Part shown: positions 9,125 through 18,035 of the stretch, one piece after another
Layout of the letters: each line of letters starts with the position of its first letter
Position numbering within the stretch: the first letter of the stretch is position 1
Origin: JAAXGI01 sp965206975
GTDB taxonomy: Bacteria; Gemmatimonadota; Gemmatimonadetes; Longimicrobiales; Gaopeijiaceae
DNA length: 64,000 nucleotides
Reading direction: 5' to 3'
Assembly: GCA_965206975.1 (NCBI GenBank)
Contig: OZ242253.1
Coordinates: forward strand, 2,418,001 to 2,482,000
Made by a program: the position numbers and the translations under genes
Notes under the pieces: model-generated
Told to the model about the DNA's origin: nothing
Databases searched by the model: none
Seen by the model: only the letters and a program-made list of their open reading frames with translations

Positions 9125-12117
9125 CCCGACAGGGCACCCTCACGGGCGGTGCGTCGGAAGACCCATTGGCTGAAGGCTGCGGCGATTCCGATCAGAACGG
9201 CGAGAATCAGGAGGGCAACCCCGAGTGTGAGGGGGGATACGACCAGGTGGGTTGGCAGGAGCTGCACAACCGATTCGATTTCGCGCAGCGACCACACGTG
9301 GTTCGCAAGCCCATAACCGGCCAAGAGCGCGACGACGGCCCCGAGGACGAGGCCGAGCAGTGCTGGAGAGAGAATCAGGGCCACGATGAGGCGGCGGATG
9401 TGGGCCGGTGAAGCTCCTCGGATGCGCAGGAGCGCGAGCATGCGCCGATCCTCCCAGTAGTTCACCAGCGCGATCGCGAAGATCGACATGATCGCCAGGA
9501 GAACCCCGCCGAGCAGGTATATGCTCATGTTCGTCTGTGCCAGGTAGACAAACATGTCCCCCGCCACCTTGTCGATCTCTTCGTCGGCGCTTCGGACCTC
9601 GAGCGGGGCGACCGGCAACGCCCTCATCAACTCCTCTCCGAAGCTCGGCGACCGGCTCGACGCCGACACGAGGACGGTGACCCGTGGAATCAACGTCTGC
9701 ATCTGGCCGAGCGCCTCGTTGTCGGCCGACGCCACAACGTATGCATTCTGACTGAACAGCATGTTCAGGTAGTCGATGCGAGCCTGCACGTAGCCCCGCC
9801 GATCCGTCACGGTCCGCGTCGGCATTCCCGGGAGGAACGCCACCGTACCGGAGACAGGCGCCGCTATCGTCTCGAACTGCGGGGTCATGCCGAGAGGAAG
9901 CTCCGAACCGCGGGTGAGCTCCCAGAACCCGGAGACGGGGGGCGACGTGGCCAGCTCGCCCGTATCCAGCCTGAGCAGGATCTCCTCGAAGGGCTCTCCG
10001 ATTCCAAGGGCCGGCTCGGAATGGGTCGTGCGAAGGTAGCGCTCGAGCCCGTCGACCAGGTGGAGGGGCACACCTCGGAGACCGTATCCGGGCAGGTACA
10101 GGTCCTGGAGTACGGCCTCCGGCATGCTCGCCACCGAAATGACCCCCGGGACGCCTTCCAGAGCCGCCGACAGGCGCTCGACGCCCCGCCGCACCGCGGT
10201 GAGCTGCGCACGCAGGTCCGGGGCGGTCGCCGCTGCAGGCGCCAGGTCCGGGGCGTTGAACGTGAACAGCCAGTCCCCTCCCGTTCTGACCTCGGCCCCT
10301 CGTACCACCTTGTCCCGAAAAGAGGCAGCCGTCACGGTCGGATAGAGAGAAACGCTCACCATCAGCACGACCGTCAGCAGGAACACGACCGTGCGATGGG
10401 GCTGGAGCGAGGCGTGCCGGAGAGCGAGCGGCCCGAGCCTCCCCCCGAGCGGAATCACGAGAGGCTCCAGCAGGCGCTGAGTCCAACCTCTCCGCGAGAC
10501 GACCAGGCAGGCGATTCCGTAGACGAAGAGCGGAAGGCCGACGAAGTCGAGTCCGCGATCCGCGATCCAGGCGAAGTCCGTCGGCCACTGCGACGAAAGC
10601 GACAGGCCGGTGATCCAGCTTCCCAATGTGTAGGCACCGAGGACGGCCGACACGAGCTCGAGCGGGCCGAATCGGACATCGGCTCGGCTAGCGTCCGCGA
10701 CGGAAACGCGTCTCGAGGCCTCCAGGGGGGAGATGGTCGTTGCATACCGGACCAACCTCCGGCCGACCAGGAGGACCATCCCCAGCGTAACCGCGAGGAA
10801 GAGGAGCGCGAGGTGCACCTGCTCCCGGTCCAGCGCTTCCGGAGGAGGCCAGCCTCGGCTGTACACGAGGAGCGGCAGAAGCGCCCCGAGGATCAGCCCC
10901 AGTCCGCCGCCGAGGAACCCGCCGGAAACAATCGCGACGAGCAGGGCGTGGCCCAAGCTGCGGCCGGGGACGCCGCGCAACCGCAGGAGCCCGAGCGTTC
11001 TCCGTTCGTTCAGCATCAGCAGGCGGGCCAGATTCGCCAGGAAGACCCACGCCATGCAGAGGACCGGGAGTGCGATCAGCAGCGTGAGGAGGCCGATGAG
11101 GCGGGAAATGCCCGCCATGCGCTCGAGCAGCACAAGGACCGTGCTGTCCACCAAGGCGCCGATCTCGACTCCGCTCACGACATCGAGGGCCTGGTCGCGA
11201 ACCGCGGTGAAGCGCTCCAGGGAGCCATCGAGATCCCAGCCGGAGATCAGCTGCTCCCGGTCCAGCCTCGCCAGGTAGGCGATCTCGGGAAGGTACTCGC
11301 CCGGAAGGTATTCCGGGTTCCCCAGCGGGGCGTCTCCACCGGGCGCGGGAAGTCGACCCATCGCGGCCAGATCGAACCCGTCGATCACGGCTTCCCGATA
11401 CGGGGTCAGCAGAACCGCCGAGACGGCGGGAATCATCGTGATCGAGCCGGTCTGGTCCATGAACCAACGGTTCAGTTCGTCGGCCTCCAGACGGATCACC
11501 CCGCTCAGGACGGAAGAGAAGAGGACGGTCTCGGAGCCGCCGCTTTGCGCCTGAAGCTCGAATTCTCTCGCCCCCTGCAACGCCGCGAAGGCGTCTCCCA
11601 TGGCACTTTCGGGCCCGATCAACGCCAGGATGGCCCCCAGCTCCTCGCCGGGCCCTTGAGATGCCTCGCCGGAAACAAGATTCCGAAGCTCTGGAGGGAG
11701 GAGGGCGACGTTGGATGCCGACAGCACGGATAGCCAAGGCGTAGCCAGGGGCTGCCCATCGACCAGGACCGATACGTCCGGAGAAAACGCCGCGCGGAGG
11801 AAGACCAGCTGTTCCACGCGCTCGACCGTTTGCACCGACCCGAGGCTAGAGGCAAGCGCCGGGTTCGAGCCTCCGGATTGGTCGTAGACGACGAGGTCCC
11901 ACGGGGTGCGTGCCAGCTGGTCGTCGACGTAGAGCGTCAACGCGTACCGGGATGTGACGTTGACCGCCGACAGCAGGGCCCCGACGAGGAGAGTCCCGAC
12001 CCCGAAGCCCAGGAATGAGCGCTTCCCGATCACGGGCAGCAGACGTCGCGTGATCCCCCGGGCGCCCAGGGACTCTCGGCCGCCCCCGGGATCAGGGGGT
12101 CGCCCTCCGGTGATCAT
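9121..12117 (-). CDS. FtsX-like ABC transporter permease
   Basis: 998 residues. A first membrane segment (about 30-52) is followed by a large periplasmic domain, then a central cluster of membrane segments (about 335-610), a second periplasmic domain and three C-terminal segments (about 880-990) in typical FtsX layout (YLLGGVLLAIMSIFAIALVN; ALVNYWEDRRMLALLRIRGA). The motif RRTLGLLRLRGVPGRSLG in the middle repeats the C-terminal RRMLALLRIRGASPAHIRR, showing two FtsX modules in one chain. It pairs with the overlapping ATPase gene. It starts 22 bases after the secreted M29/NicX-like gene, so the three may be co-transcribed. Cargo unknown. Confidence 0.85.
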   Translation of the reverse strand: MITGGRPPDPGGGRESLGARGITRRLLPVIGKRSFLGFGVGTLLVGALLSAVNVTSRYALTLYVDDQLARTPWDLVVYDQSGGSNPALASSLGSVQTVERVEQLVFLRAAFSPDVSVLVDGQPLATPWLSVLSASNVALLPPELRNLVSGEASQGPGEELGAILALIGPESAMGDAFAALQGAREFELQAQSGGSETVLFSSVLSGVIRLEADELNRWFMDQTGSITMIPAVSAVLLTPYREAVIDGFDLAAMGRLPAPGGDAPLGNPEYLPGEYLPEIAYLARLDREQLISGWDLDGSLERFTAVRDQALDVVSGVEIGALVDSTVLVLLERMAGISRLIGLLTLLIALPVLCMAWVFLANLARLLMLNERRTLGLLRLRGVPGRSLGHALLVAIVSGGFLGGGLGLILGALLPLLVYSRGWPPPEALDREQVHLALLFLAVTLGMVLLVGRRLVRYATTISPLEASRRVSVADASRADVRFGPLELVSAVLGAYTLGSWITGLSLSSQWPTDFAWIADRGLDFVGLPLFVYGIACLVVSRRGWTQRLLEPLVIPLGGRLGPLALRHASLQPHRTVVFLLTVVLMVSVSLYPTVTAASFRDKVVRGAEVRTGGDWLFTFNAPDLAPAAATAPDLRAQLTAVRRGVERLSAALEGVPGVISVASMPEAVLQDLYLPGYGLRGVPLHLVDGLERYLRTTHSEPALGIGEPFEEILLRLDTGELATSPPVSGFWELTRGSELPLGMTPQFETIAAPVSGTVAFLPGMPTRTVTDRRGYVQARIDYLNMLFSQNAYVVASADNEALGQMQTLIPRVTVLVSASSRSPSFGEELMRALPVAPLEVRSADEEIDKVAGDMFVYLAQTNMSIYLLGGVLLAIMSIFAIALVNYWEDRRMLALLRIRGASPAHIRRLIVALILSPALLGLVLGAVVALLAGYGLANHVWSLREIESVVQLLPTHLVVSPLTLGVALLILAVLIGIAAAFSQWVFRRTAREGALSG

Positions 12118-12139
12118 CGCCTGCGGCCTGTGCGGGGTC

Positions 12140-13894
12140 TCAGTTCACAGGCGGGTAGAAGTGCTCGTAGCTCCCGTCGAGAATCTTCCGGTTCACGTCC
12201 TCGTGCGTCGGATAAGGGTCGCGAGCGTACTCGTCGAAGCTGCCCGGCGCGTTGATCCCCGGGATCTCGGCGATCCAGTCCTCGGCCAGGATCTCGTCCG
12301 GATCCCCGTACCGGGACGCGAGAGCCCGCACTTCGGGGTCGTCGAGGCTCGTCATGCGTCCGTTGCGGATGATGTCGACCGACCGGTTGCTGTTCCTGAT
12401 GTCGATCGTATAGGTCGGGAAATAGAGATGGAGGTGCAGGCCGTGGTAGAAGGGCAGGTTCCGCTCTTCGGTGAAGCTCTGCCACTCCTCGGACCTCCTC
12501 GCAACGTCCGGTTCGTGCTCGAGGCTCGCGCCGAGCCCGATGTGGAGGTAACCGGACTTGAGTCGCTCGTTGACGGTCGTGATCGACATGTCCGGAGAGG
12601 GGGGCCGGAACCACTTGGGGTTCGTGCCCAACGCGATCTCGTGCAAGTAGAAGAAGCCGGGTTTGCTTTCGTAATACGGGTACTCGGCCGTGTTGATGTT
12701 CGGATAGCAACACAGGTGCGTGCGGGCAAGCTCCCCGTACAGTCCGCCGCCCTCGACCGCCGTCAGATACCCTTCCTCGTAGTGCATCGTCATGAGCGGG
12801 TGATATCCGACGTGATTCGTGGTCCCGGCGATCACGCCGGTGGGCGTGGAAATCGGCGATCGCGGGATCCACTCGCCCGACAGGGCGGGGTAGCTCACGG
12901 TCGTGCGAGCGAAGCGGCCCGTGGCCATGTTCGGCCCCAGCATGTTGTGGCCCCGCTCGTAGACCCCCGCGGCCCAACGTCGAGCCAGATCAGGTGAGAT
13001 CTCGTCCGTCAGGTCTGTGCCTTCCGGGTCGGTGAGGCGGAAGCGCTCTGCGAACGCGACCGCTTCTATGTTCCGTTCTTCCGTCAGGGTCCAGACGTCT
13101 GCGGGATATGCGGGCACGCCGCTCATGATCGTGAAGCGGTCCCAGAAGGTGGTGCCACGCCACTTGTCGGAGAACGGACCGAGGTTGCCGGCCTCCTGAT
13201 ACCAGGTACCCGCCGAATAGACTCCGTCTACCTCCGGGTGATCCTCAAGATACGCGATGATCACGTCGTTCCGGTCCCCGGAGAAGCCGAGATTCGGCTG
13301 CTCTTCCGAGGGCTCCGGCTCGGGCTCGAGCGAGAGATCCGGGTATACGGCTTCGAACAAGTCGGGCCGCTCCGAGCGGAGCCAATTCCTTCCCAACCTC
13401 GGGAAGGGCAGCTGCCCCGGCTGGGCGCCCTCGGTGAACCCGGCTTCGGTTACCGTCATGCCCGGAATCCTGGATACCCTCGAACAGGCCTCCGCGGAAT
13501 AGGTGCGGCGAGCGGTCTCGTAGTCCCAGACGATTGCACTCGTGGGTCCTCGGACGAGAACCACCGGGGTGATCTCGCGTTCGACGAGCGCGCGGCGCAT
13601 CGCCTCGACGATGTGTGGATCGTTGCATTCCCGGACCACCAGGGCAATCGTCTCGCCCCGGGTCGATAGCCCGAGGCCGCCCCCGAAGGCGGCGGCCCTG
13701 TTTCTGGCGGCCTCCCGCGCGAATGGCATCACCTCATCAACCGACGTGGGCGCATCGAGCGCCATGGAGGGAAAGCGCGGCGCCGGATACTCGTTCTGCT
13801 GAGCACCTCGCGCGTGCACGAGTCCGGCGCAGAACGAGACGAGGAGAAATAACCCCATCAGTTTGCCCGCCGCGGTCCAGGTCATTTGTGTCAT
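12140..13894 (-). CDS. Secreted M29 aminopeptidase/NicX-like protein
   Basis: 584 residues beginning with a signal peptide (MGLFLLVSFCAGLVHARGAQ region). The C-terminal half resembles the M29 aminopeptidase and 2,5-dihydroxypyridine dioxygenase (NicX) superfamily: GVIAGTTNHVGYHP, GYLTAVEGGGLYGE, EIALGTNPKWFRP and YLHIGLGASLEHEPD, with His and Glu residues placed as metal ligands of that fold. Those relatives are usually cytoplasmic and about 350-400 residues; this one is longer and exported. The downstream neighbours are the FtsX permease and ATPase genes; upstream is a broken cytochrome c in the same orientation. The actual reaction (peptidase or ring-cleaving) cannot be told. Confidence 0.55.
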   Translation of the reverse strand: MTQMTWTAAGKLMGLFLLVSFCAGLVHARGAQQNEYPAPRFPSMALDAPTSVDEVMPFAREAARNRAAAFGGGLGLSTRGETIALVVRECNDPHIVEAMRRALVEREITPVVLVRGPTSAIVWDYETARRTYSAEACSRVSRIPGMTVTEAGFTEGAQPGQLPFPRLGRNWLRSERPDLFEAVYPDLSLEPEPEPSEEQPNLGFSGDRNDVIIAYLEDHPEVDGVYSAGTWYQEAGNLGPFSDKWRGTTFWDRFTIMSGVPAYPADVWTLTEERNIEAVAFAERFRLTDPEGTDLTDEISPDLARRWAAGVYERGHNMLGPNMATGRFARTTVSYPALSGEWIPRSPISTPTGVIAGTTNHVGYHPLMTMHYEEGYLTAVEGGGLYGELARTHLCCYPNINTAEYPYYESKPGFFYLHEIALGTNPKWFRPPSPDMSITTVNERLKSGYLHIGLGASLEHEPDVARRSEEWQSFTEERNLPFYHGLHLHLYFPTYTIDIRNSNRSVDIIRNGRMTSLDDPEVRALASRYGDPDEILAEDWIAEIPGINAPGSFDEYARDPYPTHEDVNRKILDGSYEHFYPPVN

Positions 13895-13930
13895 CTCGCT
13901 ACCTCCCGGTTGCCCTCCGCAGAGGGGTGC

Positions 13931-14214
13931 CTAGGGATCCTGGCGAAGCTCCCGAGCTGCCGGTTCGCCACGCGATCCATCAGGGTCGTTGGTGGCCTCG
14001 AATACGCAACGTGCAACGGCCCGGATCTCCTCTTCCGTGAGATGTTTCGTTTGGGCTGGCATCACACCGATGCCATCTCGCATCGCTGAGACAATGGCCT
14101 CCGATTGCGGTCTGAGCGTGTCCAGGTTCGGCCGGTGAGACCGGTTGATCCCGCCTTGGCAAGTGTGTGACAAAGGGCGCACCTAGGCTCGGCCAACTCC
14201 AGAAAGACGTTGCG
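13931..14214 (-). pseudogene. Broken c-type cytochrome
   Basis: Reading leftward from about 14214, the translation runs RNVFLELAEPRCALCHTLAK and on to AGSTGLTG, then shifts by one base near 14130-14136 and continues as PNLDTLRPQSEAI, DGIGVMPAQTKHLTEEEI and AVARCVFEATND to a stop at 13931. The two parts align to one small cytochrome c: heme motif CALCH, GPNLD-type turn, and the axial Met in GVMP. A single missing base in the GGxCCG stretch explains the shift. A TGA (14217-14215) also stands in frame just before the conserved start of the domain. It lies 36 bases upstream of the secreted M29/NicX-like gene and was probably its electron partner once. Confidence 0.7.
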
Positions 14215-14933
14215 TCAGACGCCCAAATGCGGGGTCCTGCTCCATGGATCCACCGCCACGCCCGTACGCGTTGCGGCACAGGCAGAGGTCGCCGGCGCCA
14301 ACGCCATGGCTCGAACCGGAAGGCGCACGCTGCGCAACCCCGCCCAAGTGCTTCTCAACATGGGTGCAAGCGCCGACGTCAATCAAGAGGCCGATTCAGG
14401 CAGGGAGATGACTGGCTGCTCGAGGAGGAGTACGATGACCTGCAGACCAGACTCGAACGAATCGTCGAGTTGTAAGAACACCCACGCCGGCAGGCTGGCC
14501 GGGGCTGATCCAGTGTGGTGGCACCACCTAGCAAACCATCGGGCTCGCCCGCGTGCAGTTCCTGTGAGAACCGGGAGCCGATCCACGGACCTCTCGCGGA
14601 TTGAGTGGATGTCGCTAACGACGCTGCGAGGCCCGAGACGGGTGAGCTCCTTGCGGACCTGGGGTCCGGTAGGCGTGGCGCTCGAAGAGCCACCCGCGAT
14701 TGGAGGATTCGATGAAATGCCGATCTCTTGTCTGGCTTCTTCGGGCCACTGGAAGTCGTGGAGCTACCGGCGCTCTACATTCAGCATTTGGATAAAGCGT
14801 TCGACGACAACGCTCGACGACCGAGCGTCACCCAAATAGAAGACCGGAGATCCCTCGCTCACCTCCGGTCTGCCCGCTCGGGTCGACCGAGGGCCATTAG
14901 CGCTCAGCACCCTAGGGCGAGAGAATCGACGCC
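14215..14933. other. Gene-poor region with a cluster of hairpins
   Basis: About 720 bases with no gene I can defend. Near its right end are several inverted repeats: acgctcg/cgagcgt (14810-14816, 14822-14828), agaccggag/ctccggtct (14841-14849, 14863-14871), and a smaller one around 14876-14896. These lie just past the stop of the leftward dehydrogenase gene. A short frame ending at 14475 (LLEEEYDDLQTRLERIVEL) looks protein-like but has no recognisable relatives from memory. Confidence 0.4.
14830..14871 (-). terminator. Probable terminator after the dehydrogenase gene
   Basis: A perfect 9-bp stem (agaccggag/ctccggtct, 13-nt loop) lies 63 bases beyond the stop of the leftward GSDH-type gene. 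On that strand the stem is followed by TCTATTTGGG, a modestly T-rich run. This suits a weak Rho-independent terminator of the VOC-dehydrogenase operon. Confidence 0.5.
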
Positions 14934-16475
14934 TCAACGCCGAATCGCGGTCGTGCCCCCCGAATCCGGTACGAGCATCCGTACCATCCCGTCTTGTCGC
15001 GATGTGAGGAAGAGTTCGCCGTCGCGGCTGCGACTTATGTGAAGGTCGGCGCGCGAGGTGGGGGCTCCGTTGGTCGCTTCTACGAGCTCCATGAACGTCA
15101 CGTTTTGACGCGCTCCGCTCTCGTCACGAGTGTAGAGCTGGATCTCTTCGACCGGGGCCACGGTGCGCGGAATGCCATCGTCCGCGGCCTTCAGCGCAGC
15201 GAGATCGACCGCGAAGAGCCTGCCATTATTCAAGTCTCCGAACACGAACTTGCCCCGGAGACCCTCGATGCGGCCATGATAGGCGAAGCCACCCGACACG
15301 GCGCGCCCCTCATCGTGATCGTAGATCGCTACGGGATACGTGAATCGGTCTTCCACCTCTCCCGTCAGCACAGCCTCGGGTAGCGGATAGAGCTGGTTCA
15401 GCATACCGCCGGGTCGGTCGACGCCATTCTCGAAATACCCTTCGCGCGCCATCCAGCCGAAGTTTTCCCCGTTCCGGACGATGTTGATCTCCTCGATGTG
15501 GTTCATCCCGATGTCCGAGGCGAACATCGTTCCGTCGGTGAGATCCCACGAGATCCTGTGTGCGTTGCGGAAACCATGGGCGTAGATCTCACCCAGGGTG
15601 TTCGGATCCCCATCGGCGGCAAAGGCGTTCGCGGGCGGGATCGTATAGTCCCCCACCCCCTTGGCTCCTCCCGAGACCGATGGAGTGCGGGGATCGATGC
15701 GGAGTATCGCGCCTACCAGGGTGTCCAGGCGTTGGAGCTGTCCGGGGTTGTTCGCGTTCGGGCCGGCTCCGTTGCTGAATCCGAGGTCGGTGCCCCCGAT
15801 GTAGAGGAGTCCGTAGTCTTCGTCCCCGGGCACTGCGGTCGGGTTGAATCCGCCATGTCCCAGGGGGTGGGTCAGCGTTCCCACCACATGGGCCACGCGG
15901 AGCAGCTCACGCCGTGTCCCGTCGAACACGTCGACCGAAGGGTCCACGGCTTGCCATTCCGTGATGACGTTGTGGAACGTCACATCCTGGGAGGAGAAAC
16001 CGGGCGGGATGAAGTCGGGAGAGGCCGGATTGTCCTGGGCGTACTCCCCGTGCACGGTATAGAACAGCCCGTTCTCTTCGAATTCCGGATGGAAGTCGAA
16101 TCCGACGAAGCCGCTGAGTAGCCTGTTGTAGGCTGCGTAGGGGAAGAGCTCCGCAAAGTCGAGGTAGACGCGAGGCCGGTCGTTGTCATCGAGCAGGTAC
16201 AGGAACCCGCGCGAATCGTTCACGAAACGCCGGCCGTCGGGGAGGTCGCGTAGGTAGCTTGCCCGTGCCCATCCGGCCGGATTCACGTCCAGATCCGGGG
16301 GACGTAGGCCACGAGTTTGGGGCAACCGGACGACATCACGCACCTCGACTTCCAGCCCCAGCTTTTCGACGGGAGCCGGGATCGGATTCTCCGTGATCTG
16401 CCGAGGCATCGCACCGGCGTTCCCGTGCGCCAGCGAAGCCAGGGTCGCAAGGAGAATCGGAGCGCGCGTGCTCAT
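14934..16475 (-). CDS. Secreted sugar/sorbosone dehydrogenase (PQQ-type GSDH beta-propeller)
   Basis: 513 residues from the ATG at 16475, chosen because it overlaps the stop of the upstream VOC gene (ATGA) and starts a signal peptide (MSTRAPILLATLASLAHGNA). The rest reads as the six-bladed GSDH family fold: GFVGFDFHPEFEENGLFYT, LTHPLGHGGFNPTAVP, LLYIGGTDLGFSN, GEIYAHGFRNAHRISWD, DIGMNHIEEINIVRNGENFG and KFVFGDLNNGRLFAVD. The family oxidises sugars or aldoses with PQQ in the periplasm, although many members have unknown substrates. The tandem overlap with the VOC protein gene suggests a shared pathway. Confidence 0.85.
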   Translation of the reverse strand: MSTRAPILLATLASLAHGNAGAMPRQITENPIPAPVEKLGLEVEVRDVVRLPQTRGLRPPDLDVNPAGWARASYLRDLPDGRRFVNDSRGFLYLLDDNDRPRVYLDFAELFPYAAYNRLLSGFVGFDFHPEFEENGLFYTVHGEYAQDNPASPDFIPPGFSSQDVTFHNVITEWQAVDPSVDVFDGTRRELLRVAHVVGTLTHPLGHGGFNPTAVPGDEDYGLLYIGGTDLGFSNGAGPNANNPGQLQRLDTLVGAILRIDPRTPSVSGGAKGVGDYTIPPANAFAADGDPNTLGEIYAHGFRNAHRISWDLTDGTMFASDIGMNHIEEINIVRNGENFGWMAREGYFENGVDRPGGMLNQLYPLPEAVLTGEVEDRFTYPVAIYDHDEGRAVSGGFAYHGRIEGLRGKFVFGDLNNGRLFAVDLAALKAADDGIPRTVAPVEEIQLYTRDESGARQNVTFMELVEATNGAPTSRADLHISRSRDGELFLTSRQDGMVRMLVPDSGGTTAIRR

Positions 16476-17428
16476 TCGCCTGCCGGCTGATCGCAGTCGG
16501 GGCAATAAGATTTCCACGTTGCACCCGAGATCTGTACGCTCAGCCCGTCCGGATCGTTCACGTACAGGGTTTGGTTGCCTTGGCCGGGCGACAGCTCCCG
16601 CACTTCCAGCCCGAGGGTGCGGATTCTTTCGATGTCTCTTTCCAGCTCGAAGTCATCGACGCCGATACAGAAGTGCGTGATGGTTCCTGCCCGAGCGCCC
16701 GACGGGGACAGACTCAGGTACGAGTCATTGATGTCGAGGCCGAGGATACCGGAACCGGGTGGGAGAAGGGGCCGCGCGGCGGGTAGGTCGAACAGATTCT
16801 GATAGAAGGCGACCGAGCGATCGAGATCCGAAACCGCCATGCTGACGTGGTTCAGCGAGCGCGCCCGGAAGAGCGAATTTCCGCTCCTTGCAGGTGCCGT
16901 CTCAGCGACAGGCGGTGGGTCGCACGAGGGGCATGCGGCCGTGTAGCCGGTGCCCGTGACTTGCAGGTGGATTCCCTCCGGGTCACGCACGATGACAACT
17001 TCACTGGTTGAGGCCACGACTTCGAAGCCGGCTGCGCGAAGGGCTTCGGCAGCACGCCCGGGTTGGAAATCATCCACAGCGATGGAGAAGTGGGTGATGA
17101 CGCCGCCGCTGGAGCTGGAGTTCAGGCTGATGAAGCGTGCGTCGAAGTCGAGCCCATACGCTTCCGTACCGGACGACTGCACGGTCCGCAGCGCGGAAAG
17201 GCCGAACATCTCCTGGTAGAAGAGAGCCGAGCGCTCCAGATCGGAAACCTCGATACCCACGTTGTTGATGGTCCGGGCCCGGAGTGCCTGGCGCCCAGAC
17301 TGCGCGGCCATCGATCTTGCGGTCAGCCCCGCAGAGGTGCCGGCCAGTGCCACGGCGAGTAGCAGCTCGCGCCTCGTGAGCGGGGCCGTTTCGTATTCGG
17401 CTATGAAGCGGCTGATCCTGGCCTCCAT
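16472..17428 (-). CDS. Tat-exported double-VOC protein
   Basis: 318 residues from ATG 17428, preceded by AAGGAGCGAGG as a good ribosome-binding site; the open frame extends far upstream without protein-like content. The N-terminus carries a twin-arginine signal (LTRRELLLAVALAGTSAG). Two VOC modules follow: NNVGIEVSDLERSALFYQEM to DPEGIHLQVTG, and NHVSMAVSDLDRSVAFYQNL to DPDGLSVQISG. In these modules the usual early His (NHVSM) is kept only in the second, and the late Glu is replaced by Gln (LQV, VQI), so metal binding may be altered. Both modules end in Cys-rich tails (CPSCD, CPDCD). Tat export suggests folding before transport. Overlaps the dehydrogenase start by four bases. Confidence 0.82.
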   Translation of the reverse strand: MEARISRFIAEYETAPLTRRELLLAVALAGTSAGLTARSMAAQSGRQALRARTINNVGIEVSDLERSALFYQEMFGLSALRTVQSSGTEAYGLDFDARFISLNSSSSGGVITHFSIAVDDFQPGRAAEALRAAGFEVVASTSEVVIVRDPEGIHLQVTGTGYTAACPSCDPPPVAETAPARSGNSLFRARSLNHVSMAVSDLDRSVAFYQNLFDLPAARPLLPPGSGILGLDINDSYLSLSPSGARAGTITHFCIGVDDFELERDIERIRTLGLEVRELSPGQGNQTLYVNDPDGLSVQISGATWKSYCPDCDQPAGE

Positions 17429-18035
17429 GGCCCTCGCTCCTTGTCTGTCGGTCACGCGCCCCCATCTCCCGGTCACGCCCCCGCCCATCGCGCGGGTCGG
17501 GCGCTCCCGGTCCTTCCTGGAATCAGGATCGCCGCAGTCCAATGCATGACTCGCACGATCCACTTGATGCCGTTTCGTTTCGCAGGAAGCAGCAGGGTCA
17601 ACGAGGCCACCCTGACCTGAAGCCCTCCGCAGCCAGCGGTCAACGTAGACCGCGAGTTCTTCGGGGGTCAAGAAACGATTCACCTTCGCGAGGTGTCTCG
17701 AGCGTCCGGCCGGGACCACGGGCGGCGGCGGGCGCCGTCCCCGCCCCGACTCCTTCTCGACGGCTCGACGTTGGATTGTCGGTCCGACGCTGTCCAGGGT
17801 GGTTCGCCGTATGCGGTGACGCTCCGACGGGATTGGCTGCGGGACGCTGCGGGGCTCCACCGTACAACGATCACCGGACCCGGAACTTCCCCCGTCCTCC
17901 ATGAGATCCGAACGGCAGGCTAGGAGCCCGTGTGATCGATCGGATCCGCCTACCGCTTGCAGGATGAGCCCATGACGAATCAATTTGGGGATCGCACGTT
18001 GGGTGCGCGCACGCTTTCCAACCCGGAGGACGACG
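17429..18035. other. Divergent intergenic region
   Basis: About 600 bases between the leftward VOC gene and the rightward beta-propeller gene; it should contain both promoters. On the minus strand a stretch near 17560-17670 translates as VNRFLTPEELAVYVDRWLRR and looks protein-like, possibly a remnant, but I cannot assign it. No RNA or clear operator was seen. Confidence 0.4.

Noticed and set aside
10021..11733. Long plus-strand frame opposite the FtsX permease
   Set aside because: Translation is Arg/Gln/Glu-rich without hydrophobic pattern or motif; the minus strand encodes a convincing membrane protein.
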